A DNA stretch of 64,000 bases from Martelella sp. HB161492 (GTDB lineage Bacteria; Pseudomonadota; Alphaproteobacteria; Rhizobiales; Rhizobiaceae). The stretch's first letter is position 1, and the number at the start of each line of letters is the position of its first letter. The position numbers were made by a program, and so were the translations under genes. The DNA is taken from assembly GCF_013184775.1 (NCBI RefSeq), contig NZ_JAATVV010000001.1, positions 248,001 to 312,000 of the forward strand, in the 5' to 3' direction. The notes below the pieces were generated by a model. That model had not been told where the DNA came from. It saw nothing but the letters and a program-made list of their open reading frames with translations, and searched no databases. This document shows, piece after piece, positions 1 through 9,830 of this stretch.

Positions 1-2
1 AT

Positions 3-320
3 GTCCTCAACGGTGACAAATGTGGCAGCGGCACCCCGCTTCCGGGCGTCTCCGGCCAGCCGGTTCAGGGCCGTTGCGGCTATGGCACACGCCAGCCGCT
101 GCTCGTGATCTCGCCCTATGCCAAGGTCAATTTTGTCGATCACACGCTGACCGACCAGACCTCGGTGATGCGCTTCATCGAAGACAACTGGATGGGCGGT
201 CAGCGTCTCGGCCAGGGCTCCTTCGATGCCATCGCTGGCTCGCTCGACACCATGTTCGACTGGACCAGCGGCGACACGGCTGCACTGAAGCTGGACACCA
301 AGACCGGCCAGGCAATGTAA
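3..320 (+). CDS. C-terminal fragment of phospholipase C / acid phosphatase-family phosphoesterase
   Basis: The gene runs in from the left edge, so only about 105 C-terminal codons are visible, ending at TAA 318-320. The readable part contains SPYAKVNFVDHTLTDQTSV followed by RFIEDNW and GSFDAIAGSLDTMFDW. This is the typical end of the phosphoesterase family that includes bacterial phospholipase C and AcpA-type acid phosphatases, where the segment lies near the last part of the alkaline-phosphatase-like fold. These enzymes are usually exported and hydrolyse phospholipid head groups or phosphomonoesters. Two cysteines before the conserved block could form a disulfide. A di-haem peroxidase gene follows after 17 bases on the same strand, so the two may be cotranscribed. 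The exact substrate cannot be judged from the fragment. Confidence 0.8.
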   Translation, partial: VLNGDKCGSGTPLPGVSGQPVQGRCGYGTRQPLLVISPYAKVNFVDHTLTDQTSVMRFIEDNWMGGQRLGQGSFDAIAGSLDTMFDWTSGDTAALKLDTKTGQAM

Positions 321-337
321 TCCTGAAAGAGGCAAAC

Positions 338-1705
338 ATGCTGCACCTGTTCAAACGGGTGCAGGTCCTGCCCGCCATCGCACTCGCAGGCCTTGCGCTT
401 GCGGGTGCCGTGGCCGCGCTCGCAGACAGTGACCTGCCCCCGGCCAAAACAATACCGGCTGGCACCGACCAGCCGCCGCTCTCCGCCGTGGCGCACCTCG
501 GCGAAGACATGTTCTTCGACACCAGCCTGTCGGGCTCAGGCGAGATGTCCTGCGCCACCTGCCACGATCCGAAGAACCACTATGCGCCCGCCAACGATCT
601 TGCCGTTCAGCGGGGCGGTGCGAAGCTGGATCAGCCCGGCTACCGCACCGTTCCGACGCTGACCTATGCCTATGAGACCCATCCCTTTTCCATCGGGCCG
701 CTGAGTGCGGCTGAAGAGATCAACGAGGCCGCTCCGATGGCCGTTGCCGCCGGTGGGCAGCAATCCTCTGCCAGTGCGCCGCTTGCCGCCACCGGCTCGA
801 CACAGCCCAAGGCAGCCGATCCGGCTTTGGCCGCAGCGGCGCTGGTACCGGAAGGCGGGCTGTTTCGTGACGGACGTGTCGATACGCTGGAGGAACAGGC
901 ACATGCGGTGCTGCGCACCCCGTTTGAAATGGCCAATGACAGCGACCATGCGCTCTATCAGCGGATCCGGGCGCATTATGGCGCGCCGATCGCGGCCCTT
1001 TTCGGCAAGTCCGTTCTTGATGACGAGAGCATGACCATTGCCGAAGCAGCCTTTGCGCTCGCGCGCTACCAGATGGAAGCGCCGGGCTTTCATGCTTTCG
1101 ACAGCAAATATGATTTCTACCTGCGCGGCAGAGCAGTGCTCTCACCCGCTGAGGCGCGCGGCCTGAAACTTTTCGACGATCCGGCAAAGGGCAATTGCGC
1201 CTCCTGCCATATCGACACGCCCTCGCGCGATGGCCGCCCGCCTATGTTCACCGATTATGAATATGAGGCGCTTGGCGTACCGCGCAATCCGGAAATCCCG
1301 GCCAATGCCGATCCGGACTGGCATGACCTCGGCATTTGCGGGCCGATGCGCGATGATGCCTTTGCCAGAGCGCCGGAAAATTGCGGACTGTTCAAAACTC
1401 CGACGCTGCGCAATGTCGCCACCCGCCACGCCTTCTTTCACAACGGCCGCTATCACACACTTGAGGACGTGCTGCATTTCTATGTCGAACGCGACACCGA
1501 TCCAGCGGCATTCTATCCGACAAAGGCCGATGGCACGGTCGACAAATATGACGACCTGCCAGCACAATATCACGGCAATGTCGATGTTATCGACGCACCC
1601 TTTGACCGCAAACCCGGCGACCAGCCCGCCCTGGATGAGCAGGAGATCAGGGACATAACAGCCTTCCTCAACACGCTGACAGACGGATATCAGCCGGCGC
1701 GGTGA
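338..1705 (+). CDS. Di-haem cytochrome c peroxidase / MauG-family protein
   Basis: A 455-residue protein starting at ATG 338, just after a purine-rich AAAGAGG ribosome site. The N-terminus is a basic, then hydrophobic signal sequence (residues 1-29), so it should be periplasmic. Two c-type haem motifs are visible, CATCH at 72-76 and CASCH at 287-291, as in bacterial di-haem peroxidases and MauG-like proteins, which reduce H2O2 or oxidise protein or small-molecule donors. The conserved block LFRDGRVDTLEEQA lies at 175-188 and FFHNGRYHTLEDVLHFY near the C-terminus. Between about residues 131 and 170 there is an Ala/Pro/Ser-rich low-complexity insert not typical of the family. It follows the phospholipase-like gene and is convergent with the ABC permease, with six bases between stop codons. 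Confidence 0.88.
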   Translation: MLHLFKRVQVLPAIALAGLALAGAVAALADSDLPPAKTIPAGTDQPPLSAVAHLGEDMFFDTSLSGSGEMSCATCHDPKNHYAPANDLAVQRGGAKLDQPGYRTVPTLTYAYETHPFSIGPLSAAEEINEAAPMAVAAGGQQSSASAPLAATGSTQPKAADPALAAAALVPEGGLFRDGRVDTLEEQAHAVLRTPFEMANDSDHALYQRIRAHYGAPIAALFGKSVLDDESMTIAEAAFALARYQMEAPGFHAFDSKYDFYLRGRAVLSPAEARGLKLFDDPAKGNCASCHIDTPSRDGRPPMFTDYEYEALGVPRNPEIPANADPDWHDLGICGPMRDDAFARAPENCGLFKTPTLRNVATRHAFFHNGRYHTLEDVLHFYVERDTDPAAFYPTKADGTVDKYDDLPAQYHGNVDVIDAPFDRKPGDQPALDEQEIRDITAFLNTLTDGYQPAR

Positions 1706-1711
1706 CACGGT

Positions 1712-2509
1712 TCAGCGCGCTGAACGCATCCTTGCCTCCAGCCGGCGTAAAATGAGCGACAATCCGATGGTCAGCAGCAGATAGACATAGGTGACGATCG
1801 AATAGGTCTCGAAGAAGCGAAATGACGAGGCGGCATAGACCTTGCCCATCTGGGTGATATCAGCAACGCCCAGCACGGAGACGAGCGAGGAATCCTTCAC
1901 CATCGAGACGAAGTCATTCGACAGAGGCGGCAATATGGTGCGGATCGCCTGCGGAAAAATGATGAAGCGGAAACGGTGGAACCGGCTGAGGCCAAGTGCC
2001 TTGGCGGCTTCGATCTGGCCGATCTCAACCGACTGGAACCCGGCCCGGAAGATTTCCGCGATGAAGGCTGCATAGCCGATCATCAGGGCCAGAATCGCCC
2101 GCCACATCAGCGAGAAATCGCGGATGACGAATTTCGTCATCACCCCGGCATCAATCAGCGGTGTGCAGAGCGTGTTGACAAGCGCAATGATCGCCGGCGC
2201 CCCGACAAATGCGACATAGAACAACAGCACCAGAATCGGGATGCCGCGAATGATCTCGACATAGAACCGCGCGATCTGCCGGGCGACGAGACTGCCGGAA
2301 AGGCCAAGAAGGGCGATGCCAAGCCCCAGAGCCGTCGCCAGCGCGAAGCCGACCAGCGTCACGAAAACGGTAATGCCGATCCCCTTGGCGACAATGCTGA
2401 AAACCTCACGGTAAAGGCCGTTTACGGCAATCAGCACGGCGCCCGCGGCCATCAGGAGCGCGAAGGCATAGAGCCACCAGGGACGGTCTTCGCCGGCCGG
2501 TCCCGGCAT
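1712..2509 (-). CDS. Polar amino-acid ABC transporter, permease protein
   Basis: A 265-residue inner-membrane protein of the HisM/GlnP type. Hydrophobic segments span the protein, and the cytoplasmic EAA loop is clear (EAAKALGLSRFHRFRFIIFP), the contact site for the ATPase. The chosen ATG at 2509 shares one base with the stop codon of the upstream binding-protein gene (TAATG), which implies coupled translation; a longer reading frame starting at 2539 lies inside the binding-protein gene and is less likely. It works with the adjacent periplasmic binding protein to import a polar amino acid. No ATP-binding subunit and no second permease are next to it, so it probably uses an ATPase encoded elsewhere. 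The substrate cannot be assigned. Confidence 0.9.
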   Translation of the reverse strand: MPGPAGEDRPWWLYAFALLMAAGAVLIAVNGLYREVFSIVAKGIGITVFVTLVGFALATALGLGIALLGLSGSLVARQIARFYVEIIRGIPILVLLFYVAFVGAPAIIALVNTLCTPLIDAGVMTKFVIRDFSLMWRAILALMIGYAAFIAEIFRAGFQSVEIGQIEAAKALGLSRFHRFRFIIFPQAIRTILPPLSNDFVSMVKDSSLVSVLGVADITQMGKVYAASSFRFFETYSIVTYVYLLLTIGLSLILRRLEARMRSAR

Positions 2510-3315
2510 TACTGCCCCATCTTGTAGTCGACAAACCATTTCTGGTTCAGGGCATCCAGCGTACCGTCCGCCTTCATCGCCTCGATCGCCTGATTGACCG
2601 GCTCTTCAAGATCGGAGCCGATCGGGAAGATGAAACCGAAATCTTCGGCACCCAGCGGATCACCGGTCAGCTTCAGCGCGCCTGAAGAGGCATTGACATA
2701 GCCATGCGCTGCCGTGCTGTCGGTCAGCACCAGATCGACATCACCGATGCGCAACGCCTGAACGGCGGCACCGATGGTTTCATAGAGCTTGATACGCGGA
2801 TTGGCCTCATCGCCATCGAGAACATCATAGACGGCCGTGTAGAACGGCGTGGTCCCGGCCTGGGTGCCGATCAGACCATCAGACAATTCGGCAAAGCTCG
2901 CCGCATTGTCAAACCGGTCCTCGTCGGAACGCACCAGCATCAGCATTTCCGAATGCATGTAGGGCACAGAGAAATCGACCATTTCTGCGCGATCCTCGCG
3001 AATGGTGATGCCATTCATCGCCATATCATACTGCCCGTCATGGACCGCCTGAATCATCGTGTCCCAGCTGGCATTTTCGATCTCGACATTGAGGTTGAGG
3101 CGTTTGGCAATCTCGGCCACCGCATCATATTCCCAGCCAATGGCCTTGCCCGTCTTCGGATCAATGAATTGCAGCGGCGGATAGGTGTTTTCCGTCACGA
3201 CCGTGATCGTGCGACCCTGCAGATCCGGCAGGGTACCTGCATTGACCGGCGCAGCAACGGCACCGAGTGACATGAGAGCAAGAGCGCCGGTAAAAAAGGC
3301 GCGACGGGAGATCAT
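2509..3315 (-). CDS. Polar amino-acid ABC transporter, periplasmic substrate-binding protein
   Basis: A 268-residue family 3 solute-binding protein. ATG 3315 is preceded by a strong GGAGGGG ribosome site. The N-terminus ([14 protein letters not shown], then a hydrophobic stretch to about residue 26) is a signal peptide, with SRRAFF resembling a Tat motif although Sec export is equally possible. Family signatures include [42 protein letters not shown] and IGTQAGTT. It captures a polar amino acid in the periplasm and delivers it to the permease whose start codon overlaps its stop. A clean terminator lies between rplS and this gene, so it is a separate transcription unit. Ligand specificity is unknown. 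Confidence 0.92.
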   Translation of the reverse strand: MISRRAFFTGALALMSLGAVAAPVNAGTLPDLQGRTITVVTENTYPPLQFIDPKTGKAIGWEYDAVAEIAKRLNLNVEIENASWDTMIQAVHDGQYDMAMNGITIREDRAEMVDFSVPYMHSEMLMLVRSDEDRFDNAASFAELSDGLIGTQAGTTPFYTAVYDVLDGDEANPRIKLYETIGAAVQALRIGDVDLVLTDSTAAHGYVNASSGALKLTGDPLGAEDFGFIFPIGSDLEEPVNQAIEAMKADGTLDALNQKWFVDYKMGQ

Positions 3316-3396
3316 GAGCCCCTCCAGGATTGTTTTTCGTTCTGCCCCTGAAATGGCACCAGCCATGGCAGGGCAAGGCACCCTTTGGCTCATACG

Positions 3397-3425
3397 ACAA
3401 AAGGCGCTTCCAAAGAAGCGCCTTT
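3397..3425 (-). terminator. Rho-independent terminator of rplS
   Basis: A perfect 11-bp stem (3400-3410 with 3415-3425) has a four-base loop. Read on the minus strand it is followed by TTTTG. It lies 29 bases after the rplS stop codon and before the ribosome site of the binding-protein gene, separating the two units. Confidence 0.85.
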
Positions 3426-3453
3426 CACAAGCAAATTGGCAGTCTTGCAGATC

Positions 3454-3915
3454 TTATTCTGCGTTTTCAGCCTTGGCGGCTTCCTTGGCAGCCTTGGCGG
3501 CTTCGCGCTCGGCAGCTGCGATGTCGCGGGCTTCGTCGTTCAGGCGACGGGCGCGAACGCTGCTGTCTTCGGCGATACGGGCAGACTTGCCGCGACGGCC
3601 ACGCAGGTAATAGAGCTTCGCGCGACGGACCTTACCGCGGCGAACGACTTCTACGCTCTCAACCTGGGGCGAGCAGATCGGGAATACACGCTCAACACCT
3701 TCGCCATAGGAGATCTTGCGAACGGTGAAGCTTTCGTTCAGGCCGCCGCCCGAACGGGCGATGCAGACGCCTTCATAGGCCTGCACGCGGGTGCGGTTAC
3801 CTTCCGTAACGCGGACATTGACGCGAACGGTGTCACCAGCGGAAAATTCAGGAATCTTGCGCAGTTCCTGGATGCGAGCGACTTCTTCAGCTTCGAGCTG
3901 TTCGATGATGTTCAT
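3454..3915 (-). CDS. rplS: Ribosomal protein L19
   Basis: A 153-residue protein beginning [14 protein letters not shown], with the L19 core ([65 protein letters not shown]). L19 sits at the 30S-50S interface. ATG 3915 is chosen because the family begins there; upstream in-frame codons lie in the leader. The C-terminus carries an Ala/Lys/Glu-rich tail of about 35 residues, common in rhizobial L19. In many bacteria rplS directly follows trmD; here an acetyltransferase and dmeR-dmeF lie between. The leader of about 200 bases contains a small accgg/ccggt hairpin at 4040-4054, so the gene probably has its own promoter. Confidence 0.97.
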   Translation of the reverse strand: MNIIEQLEAEEVARIQELRKIPEFSAGDTVRVNVRVTEGNRTRVQAYEGVCIARSGGGLNESFTVRKISYGEGVERVFPICSPQVESVEVVRRGKVRRAKLYYLRGRRGKSARIAEDSSVRARRLNDEARDIAAAEREAAKAAKEAAKAENAE

Positions 3916-4118
3916 CGGTTCAACCTTTTCATTTCTTGCTTCAACAGCCAGAGCGCTCTGCTGGCATCCCTTGGTCAAAGCCGCCGGATGTGTCACATTT
4001 TCAGTGACTGGAGCGAATTCGCGGTTCTTCATTCAGGCGACCGGTATCTCCGGTCAGCGCGGGTCCATAACGTAATTCTCCGCCGCTGTCACCCCCTTGC
4101 GGCCGATTTATCCGGCAA

Positions 4119-5164
<1,046 letters not shown>

Positions 5165-5168
<4 letters not shown>

Positions 5169-5443
5169 TTCAAGTAGCGCCTTATGACGTCCATGAGTTC
5201 ATCAGCGCCGGCAGCACTCTGCTCATTGCCGGGTGACATGGGGGTGACCACATGCTCACGCATATGATCCTCGATCAGTTCCAGTGTCAGCCCGTTGGCC
5301 GCCCCGCGCACCGAAGCGACGAGGTTCAGGATATCGACGCAAGGGGCGCCGGCCTCGAGCTGCCGTTCGACCGCCTCGATCTGCCCTTTGAGCCGCCTGA
5401 CCCGGGCCAGAAGCTTTGCCTTGTTGTGCTGTGTATGTGACAT
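5165..5443 (-). CDS. dmeR: DmeR, RcnR/CsoR-family Ni/Co-responsive repressor
   Basis: A 92-residue all-helical metalloregulator of the RcnR/CsoR/FrmR family that should repress dmeRF until Ni(II) or Co(II) binds. With the start at MSHTQHNKAK, the four ligands known for E. coli RcnR fall at identical positions: His3, Cys35, His60 and His64. This supports both the start (ATG 5443) and the metal assignment, since CsoR copper sensors and FrmR use other sets. There is no convincing ribosome site upstream; the bases before the ATG instead hold a palindrome that is probably its own operator. dmeF follows with an ATGA overlap. Confidence 0.9.
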
Positions 5444-5446
5444 AGG

Positions 5447-5463
5447 ATAGGAGGGTACCCTAT
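5447..5463. promoter_or_regulatory. Putative DmeR operator
   Basis: The arms atagg and cctat surround an AGGGTACCCT palindrome (5452-5461), ending four bases before the dmeR start codon. RcnR-like repressors recognise G/C-tract inverted repeats in the promoters they control, so this is the natural operator candidate. It also occupies the place where a ribosome site would be expected. Confidence 0.5.
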
Positions 5464-5513
5464 ATCGATGAAGGTTGCAATGGCACATGATCACCACTGC
5501 CGGCCAACAGGCA

Positions 5514-6044
5514 TCAGCGGTTCCGGCTGTCCCATTCCTGGCGGAGCATCGCCATCATGCCCGTGTTCCAGCGCTCCACGCCGAAGCGTGCAGATGAGCG
5601 GCGCACGCCTTCCAGCTGAAAGCCAGCTGCCTGATAGGCATGGATCGCCGATGCATTGAAATCATAGACATTGAGCTCGACACGCATGATCGCCCGGTCG
5701 CCGAAAGCCCTGTCCAGAAGTGCAGCAAGCATGGGACGCGAAAGCCCCCTGCCACGCTCTTGCGGCGCAATCGCAATCCGGCACAGCCGCGCCACACCAT
5801 CCTCGCGGTCGAATACGATCTGGCCGTGCCCGACTACAGCTGCCCCCCTGATCGCCGAGTAAAGCATCCAGCCTGGCACTTCACCATCACCAAGCGCGCG
5901 CATCTCGGACAGCTGAGCATCATCGAGCGGGAAGGAAAGACGCGTACCGCCCCATTGTGCCAGCGCCCGTGCATCGGGAAACCAGCCGCACAGCACGGCG
6001 AAATGATCTGCGCTGAAGGGGATCAGGCGCAGCTCCTCAGCCAT
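5514..6044 (-). CDS. GNAT-family N-acetyltransferase
   Basis: A 176-residue protein with the GNAT core: [20 protein letters not shown] carries the acetyl-CoA-binding R/Q-x-x-G-x-G/A loop, followed by [21 protein letters not shown], the usual motif B. It transfers an acetyl group from acetyl-CoA to an amine; the substrate is unknown. ATG 6044 is preferred because AGGA lies eight bases upstream, though an in-frame ATG at 6053 is possible. Either start lies within the end of trmD (8-17 base overlap), so it is probably translated with trmD. Its place beside ribosomal and tRNA genes could suggest a translation-related target, but RimI/RimJ-specific identity is not visible. Confidence 0.85.
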   Translation of the reverse strand: MAEELRLIPFSADHFAVLCGWFPDARALAQWGGTRLSFPLDDAQLSEMRALGDGEVPGWMLYSAIRGAAVVGHGQIVFDREDGVARLCRIAIAPQERGRGLSRPMLAALLDRAFGDRAIMRVELNVYDFNASAIHAYQAAGFQLEGVRRSSARFGVERWNTGMMAMLRQEWDSRNR

Positions 6045-6732
6045 TGTCATCATCCTGCGACAGGAGATCCGGACGCCGTTCCGCCGTCAGTTTCAGCGCT
6101 TCTTCATGCCGCCATCTGTCAATCGCAGCATGATTGCCGGATGTCAGCACATCCGGGATCGTCCGCCCTTCCCATTCGGCCGGCCTTGTATAATGCGGAT
6201 GTTCGAGCAGCCCGTTCTCGAAGCTTTCATGGGTGCCGGATTCGGAATTGCCCATCACGCCCGGCAATACCCGCACGACGGCATCCAGCAGCGTCAGCGC
6301 CGCCGGCTCCCCGCCCGACAGGATGTAATCGCCGATCGAAACCTCTTCGAGCGCGCGCGCATCGATCACCCGCTGGTCGACACCTTCGAAGCGCCCGCAG
6401 ATGATAACAGCACCCGGCCCCTCGGCCAGCGCACGCACACGCGCCTGGGTCAGCGGTCGCCCGCGCGGGCTCATCAACAGGCGCGGCCTGCCGTCTTCGC
6501 CCGAAACCGCATCGATGGCAGCCCCGAGAATATCGGCACGCAGCACCATGCCAGCGCCGCCGCCAGACGGCGTGTCGTCAACGCTTCTGTGCCTGTCAGT
6601 GGCAAAATCACGGATATTGACGGCATCGAGCGACCATTGGCCACGCTCAAGCGCCCGCCCCGCCAGCGACAGTCCGAGATGCCCCGGAAACATTTCAGGG
6701 TAAAGCGTGAGGATCGTGGCCTTGAAGGTCAT
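6037..6732 (-). CDS. trmD: tRNA (guanine37-N1)-methyltransferase TrmD
   Basis: A 231-residue SPOUT-class enzyme methylating G37 of tRNAs reading CNN codons, which prevents +1 frameshifting. Family blocks are intact: [15 protein letters not shown] at the start, the [17 protein letters not shown] catalytic loop, and the trefoil-knot AdoMet site from [12 protein letters not shown] through [13 protein letters not shown] to [24 protein letters not shown]. It follows rimM by three bases in the conserved rpsP-rimM-trmD order. The GNAT gene overlaps its 3' end. Confidence 0.98.
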   Translation of the reverse strand: MTFKATILTLYPEMFPGHLGLSLAGRALERGQWSLDAVNIRDFATDRHRSVDDTPSGGGAGMVLRADILGAAIDAVSGEDGRPRLLMSPRGRPLTQARVRALAEGPGAVIICGRFEGVDQRVIDARALEEVSIGDYILSGGEPAALTLLDAVVRVLPGVMGNSESGTHESFENGLLEHPHYTRPAEWEGRTIPDVLTSGNHAAIDRWRHEEALKLTAERRPDLLSQDDDNG

Positions 6733-6735
6733 CGA

Positions 6736-7302
6736 TCAGGCGCCGTTGCCGCCGGAAAACCCGTCATCACTATCATCATTATGGTCGATCAGACCCGCAG
6801 CCGTCGGATCGACGAGGATCCGCTTTGCTTCGAAATCAACCTCCAGCACGGCCTGCTCATTGAAGGGGATCAGCACCGGCCGGCGGCCAGGCCCCTTCAG
6901 CTCCAGCAGATCGCCGGCACCGAAATCGAAAATCGCGCTGACAGAGCCATAGCCGTTCCCGTCGGCATCGAAGACTTCGAGCCCTTCCAGATCGGCGTAG
7001 AAATACTCGTCATCGTCCAGCTCATCGTCGGGCAGGTTGTCGCGCTCAAGATAGAGCGACAGCCCGCGAAGCGTTTCTGCCGCGTTGCGATCATTCACGC
7101 CGCGAAAGCGGATCACCACCATGTTGTTCTTGCCGGGACGGATCTCGAGCACTTCGAAGACGCGACCATCCTCAGCGTGAAGATTGCCGTAATCACCAAC
7201 GGAAAGCGGGTTACCGGTAAAACAGCGCACACGCACATCGCCACGCAACCCCTGCGCTGCGCCGATGGTCGCCATGAGAACCGGATCCTTAAGCTTGGTC
7301 AT
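6736..7302 (-). CDS. rimM: 16S rRNA processing protein RimM
   Basis: A 188-residue ribosome-assembly factor that binds ribosomal protein S19 during 30S head maturation. The N-terminal barrel shows LMATIGAAQGLRGDVRVRCFT and the C-terminal PRC-type barrel shows YYADLEGLEV-like EYFYADLEGLEVFD and FDFGAGDLLELKG. The ATG at 7302 (MTKLKDPVLMATIG) matches the usual rhizobial N-terminus; a GTG five codons upstream (7317) is an alternative. An acidic tail ends the protein. It lies between rpsP and trmD. Confidence 0.96.
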   Translation of the reverse strand: MTKLKDPVLMATIGAAQGLRGDVRVRCFTGNPLSVGDYGNLHAEDGRVFEVLEIRPGKNNMVVIRFRGVNDRNAAETLRGLSLYLERDNLPDDELDDDEYFYADLEGLEVFDADGNGYGSVSAIFDFGAGDLLELKGPGRRPVLIPFNEQAVLEVDFEAKRILVDPTAAGLIDHNDDSDDGFSGGNGA

Positions 7303-7395
7303 ATCCTTGTCCGCCACGTCTTTTCATCCGCCTGCTTCTAGAACGCCAGAATGGCAGAGTAAACGTTTTTTGCCACGATTGGTGGCCTCTCATCA

Positions 7396-7431
7396 AAACG
7401 AAACGGACCGCACGGCAAGCGCGCGATCCGT
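7396..7431 (-). terminator. Possible terminator or attenuator between rpsP and rimM
   Basis: On the minus strand a nine-pair stem with one G-U pair (7423-7431 with 7403-7411) and an 11-base loop is followed by TTCGTTTTGAT. It lies about 40 bases after the rpsP stop codon in a 170-base gap, so it may reduce read-through into rimM-trmD. Confidence 0.5.
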
Positions 7432-7472
7432 CGAAAGCTCAAGTCGCACACCGGCCATGCCGGCGATCAGAC

Positions 7473-7856
7473 TTATTCGGAAGCTTCAGCAGCGGCCTCG
7501 GCGGCGGCGGCGGCAGCTTCTTCAGCCTTCTGCTTCTTCTCGGCTTCGCGCTCGATGGCCTTCTTGCCCGGCTTTGCCTTGTTCGGGTTCGAACGCTCGG
7601 CACGCTCGGTCAGGCCAGCCTCGGCCAGGAAGCGCAGAACGCGATCGGTCGGCTGCGCGCCGGTCGACAGCCAGTACTTGGCGCGCTCGGCGTCGAAGAC
7701 AACACGCTCGGCCGAATCCTTCGGCAGCATCGGGTTCCAGTGGCCGAGCTTTTCGAGGAAGCGGCCGTCACGCGGTGCGCGCTCGTCAGCAACGACGATA
7801 TGGTAGTAAGGACGCTTCTTGGAACCGCCACGGGCGAGACGAATTTTCAGTGCCAT
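7473..7856 (-). CDS. rpsP: Ribosomal protein S16
   Basis: A 127-residue protein with the S16 core ([20 protein letters not shown], then [12 protein letters not shown], and [15 protein letters not shown]). S16 is a primary 30S assembly protein. ATG 7856 follows a good AAGGAG ribosome site. The C-terminal 45 residues are Lys/Glu/Ala-rich, a usual rhizobial extension. It is the first gene of rpsP-rimM-trmD, and chorismate mutase and ffh lie upstream on the same strand. Confidence 0.98.
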   Translation of the reverse strand: MALKIRLARGGSKKRPYYHIVVADERAPRDGRFLEKLGHWNPMLPKDSAERVVFDAERAKYWLSTGAQPTDRVLRFLAEAGLTERAERSNPNKAKPGKKAIEREAEKKQKAEEAAAAAAEAAAEASE

Positions 7857-7962
7857 TGTAATTCTCCTTCAAGGCATTTCACCGCTTCGTGGGCGGTTCT
7901 GTTCTTATGTTCGTTGCATTTCAGGGCGAAAGGACATGTCGGCGCCTTCCGCCAGTTTCAGT

Positions 7963-8265
7963 TCAGCCACCGTGTTCGGCAGCTATCTGCTCATGATGCC
8001 GGATCACTTCCTTGATGATGAAATTCAGGAAGGTTTCGGCGAAATCGGGATCAAGGTCGGCGCTTTTGGCCAGCGCCCTGAGCCTTGCAATCTGCGCTTC
8101 CTCGCGCGCCGGATCAGCCGGCGGAAGATCATGCATGGCTTTGAGATGTCCGACTGCCTTGGTGCAGCGGAACCGTTCGGCCAGAACATGCACCAGTGCG
8201 GCATCGAGATTGTCGATCGACTGGCGATACTGGGTCAGTTGTTCCTTGACCTTGGGATCAATCAT
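7963..8265 (-). CDS. AroQ-class chorismate mutase
   Basis: A 100-residue all-helical enzyme converting chorismate to prephenate, the branch point to phenylalanine and tyrosine. The AroQ pattern is visible: YRQSIDNLDAALVHVLAERF with the helix-1 arginine and ID.LD motif, then CTKAVGHLKAMHDLPPADPAREE with the conserved lysine and the helix-2 segment. No signal peptide is present, so it is cytoplasmic. Its ATG overlaps the ffh stop by four bases (ATGA), so it is translationally coupled to ffh. The position between ffh and rpsP recurs in rhizobia. Confidence 0.93.
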   Translation of the reverse strand: MIDPKVKEQLTQYRQSIDNLDAALVHVLAERFRCTKAVGHLKAMHDLPPADPAREEAQIARLRALAKSADLDPDFAETFLNFIIKEVIRHHEQIAAEHGG

Positions 8266-9830
8266 TTCTTCTTCCCCTTGCCGAGACCCGGCATGCCGCC
8301 AAGACCGGGCAGTTTCGGCCCGCCAAGCCCCGGAAGCCCGCCCGGCAGACCACCGCCGGGAAGCCCGGCCATGCCACCGCCAAGGCCGGAGCCTTCTGCC
8401 TGTTTCTGCAGTTCGGCAAGCTGGCGCGCGTCGAGCTTGGACAGATCCGGCATACCGCCGCCCATGCCGCCAAGGCCCATCTTGCCGCCCAGTGCACCCA
8501 TCATCTTCTGCATGGCACCGGCGCCCTTGCCCTTGCCGCCCATGGCCTTCATCATGTCGGCCATCTGGCGATGCATCTTCAGAAGCTTGTTGATATCGGC
8601 AGCCGACGTGCCGGAACCGGCCGCGATACGCTGCTTGCGCGAATGCTTCAGCACATCCGGATTGGAGCGTTCCTGCCGGGTCATCGACGAGATGATGGCG
8701 AGCTGGCGCTTGAACACGGAATCATCAAGACCGGCGGCCGCCATCTTGTCCTTCATCCCGGACATGCCGGGCATCAGCCCCATGATGCCGCCCATGCCGC
8801 CCATCTTCTGCATCTGCTTCAGCTGCTCGGCGAGATCGTTCATGTCGAACTTGCCCTTGGCCATCTTCTGGGCCATGGCCTGCGCCTTTTCGGCGTCGAT
8901 CGTCTCGGCCGCCCTTTCGACCAGGCTGACAATGTCGCCCATGCCGAGAATGCGGTCAGCAATGCGCTTGGGATGAAACTCCTCCAGCGCATCCATCTTT
9001 TCGCCGGTACCGATCAGCTTGATCGGCTTGCCCGTCACGGCGCGCATCGAGAGCGCTGCACCGCCACGTCCGTCGCCATCCATACGGGTCAGAACCAGAC
9101 CGGTAATGCCGACACGCTCATCGAAGTTGCGGGCCAGATTGACGGCGTCCTGACCGGTCAGGCTGTCGGCCACCAGCAGGATTTCATGCGGGTTCGACTG
9201 CTTGCGAATGTCGGCCATCTCGACCATCAGCGGCTCGTCGATATGGGTCCGCCCGGCGGTGTCGAGGATCACGACATCATGGCCGCCAAGCTTTGCGGCC
9301 TGCACGGCGCGCTTGGCAATCGCCACGGGATCCTGTCCGGCAATCACCGGCAGCGTATCGATACCGGTCTGGACGCCAAGCTGCTTGAGCTGCTCCTGGG
9401 CCGCGGGGCGACGCGTATCGAGCGAGGCCATCAGCACTTTCTTGCGATCACGCTTGGAAAGCCGGCTGGCAATCTTGCCCGTTGTGGTCGTTTTACCAGA
9501 TCCCTGGAGACCAACCATCATGATCACGACCGGGGCCGGGGCATTCAGATCAATGGTGACGCCTTCGGCGCCCAGCATGTCGACCAGCTCGTCATGGACG
9601 ATCTTGACGACCATCTGGCCAGGCTTGATCGACTTCAGAACATCCGCGCCGACAGCCTTTTCGCGCACACGCTCGGTGAAGGCACGCACGACCTCCAGCG
9701 CAACGTCGGCTTCCAGCAGCGCACGGCGCACTTCACGCAGTGCAGCCGCAACATCGGCTTCCGAAAGCGAGCCGCGGCCGGTCAGTCCCTTGAGGACGGA
9801 ACCAAGGCGGTCCTGGAGGTTTTCAAACAT
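8262..9830 (-). CDS. ffh: Signal recognition particle protein Ffh (SRP54)
   Basis: A 522-residue SRP GTPase that binds signal sequences on nascent chains and docks with FtsY. The N domain (MFENLQDRLGSVLKGL, ADVAAALREVRRALLEADV) is followed by the G domain with GLQGSGKTTTTGKIA (G1), DTRRPAAQEQLKQLG (G2/IBD), DTAGR (G3) and TRMDGDGRGGAALS (G4), then the Met-rich M domain with GSGTSAADINKLLKMHRQM. It ends in a Gly/Pro/Leu-rich tail of about 60 residues with a basic KGKKK end. ATG 9830 is set by family alignment and a GGAAG site seven bases away. The receptor FtsY is encoded at 17.1 kb. Confidence 0.98.
   Translation of the reverse strand: MFENLQDRLGSVLKGLTGRGSLSEADVAAALREVRRALLEADVALEVVRAFTERVREKAVGADVLKSIKPGQMVVKIVHDELVDMLGAEGVTIDLNAPAPVVIMMVGLQGSGKTTTTGKIASRLSKRDRKKVLMASLDTRRPAAQEQLKQLGVQTGIDTLPVIAGQDPVAIAKRAVQAAKLGGHDVVILDTAGRTHIDEPLMVEMADIRKQSNPHEILLVADSLTGQDAVNLARNFDERVGITGLVLTRMDGDGRGGAALSMRAVTGKPIKLIGTGEKMDALEEFHPKRIADRILGMGDIVSLVERAAETIDAEKAQAMAQKMAKGKFDMNDLAEQLKQMQKMGGMGGIMGLMPGMSGMKDKMAAAGLDDSVFKRQLAIISSMTRQERSNPDVLKHSRKQRIAAGSGTSAADINKLLKMHRQMADMMKAMGGKGKGAGAMQKMMGALGGKMGLGGMGGGMPDLSKLDARQLAELQKQAEGSGLGGGMAGLPGGGLPGGLPGLGGPKLPGLGGMPGLGKGKKK

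Noticed and set aside
7580-7600. gggttcgaac resembling a tRNA T-arm
   Set aside because: It is inside the rpsP coding sequence and no cloverleaf can be formed around it.
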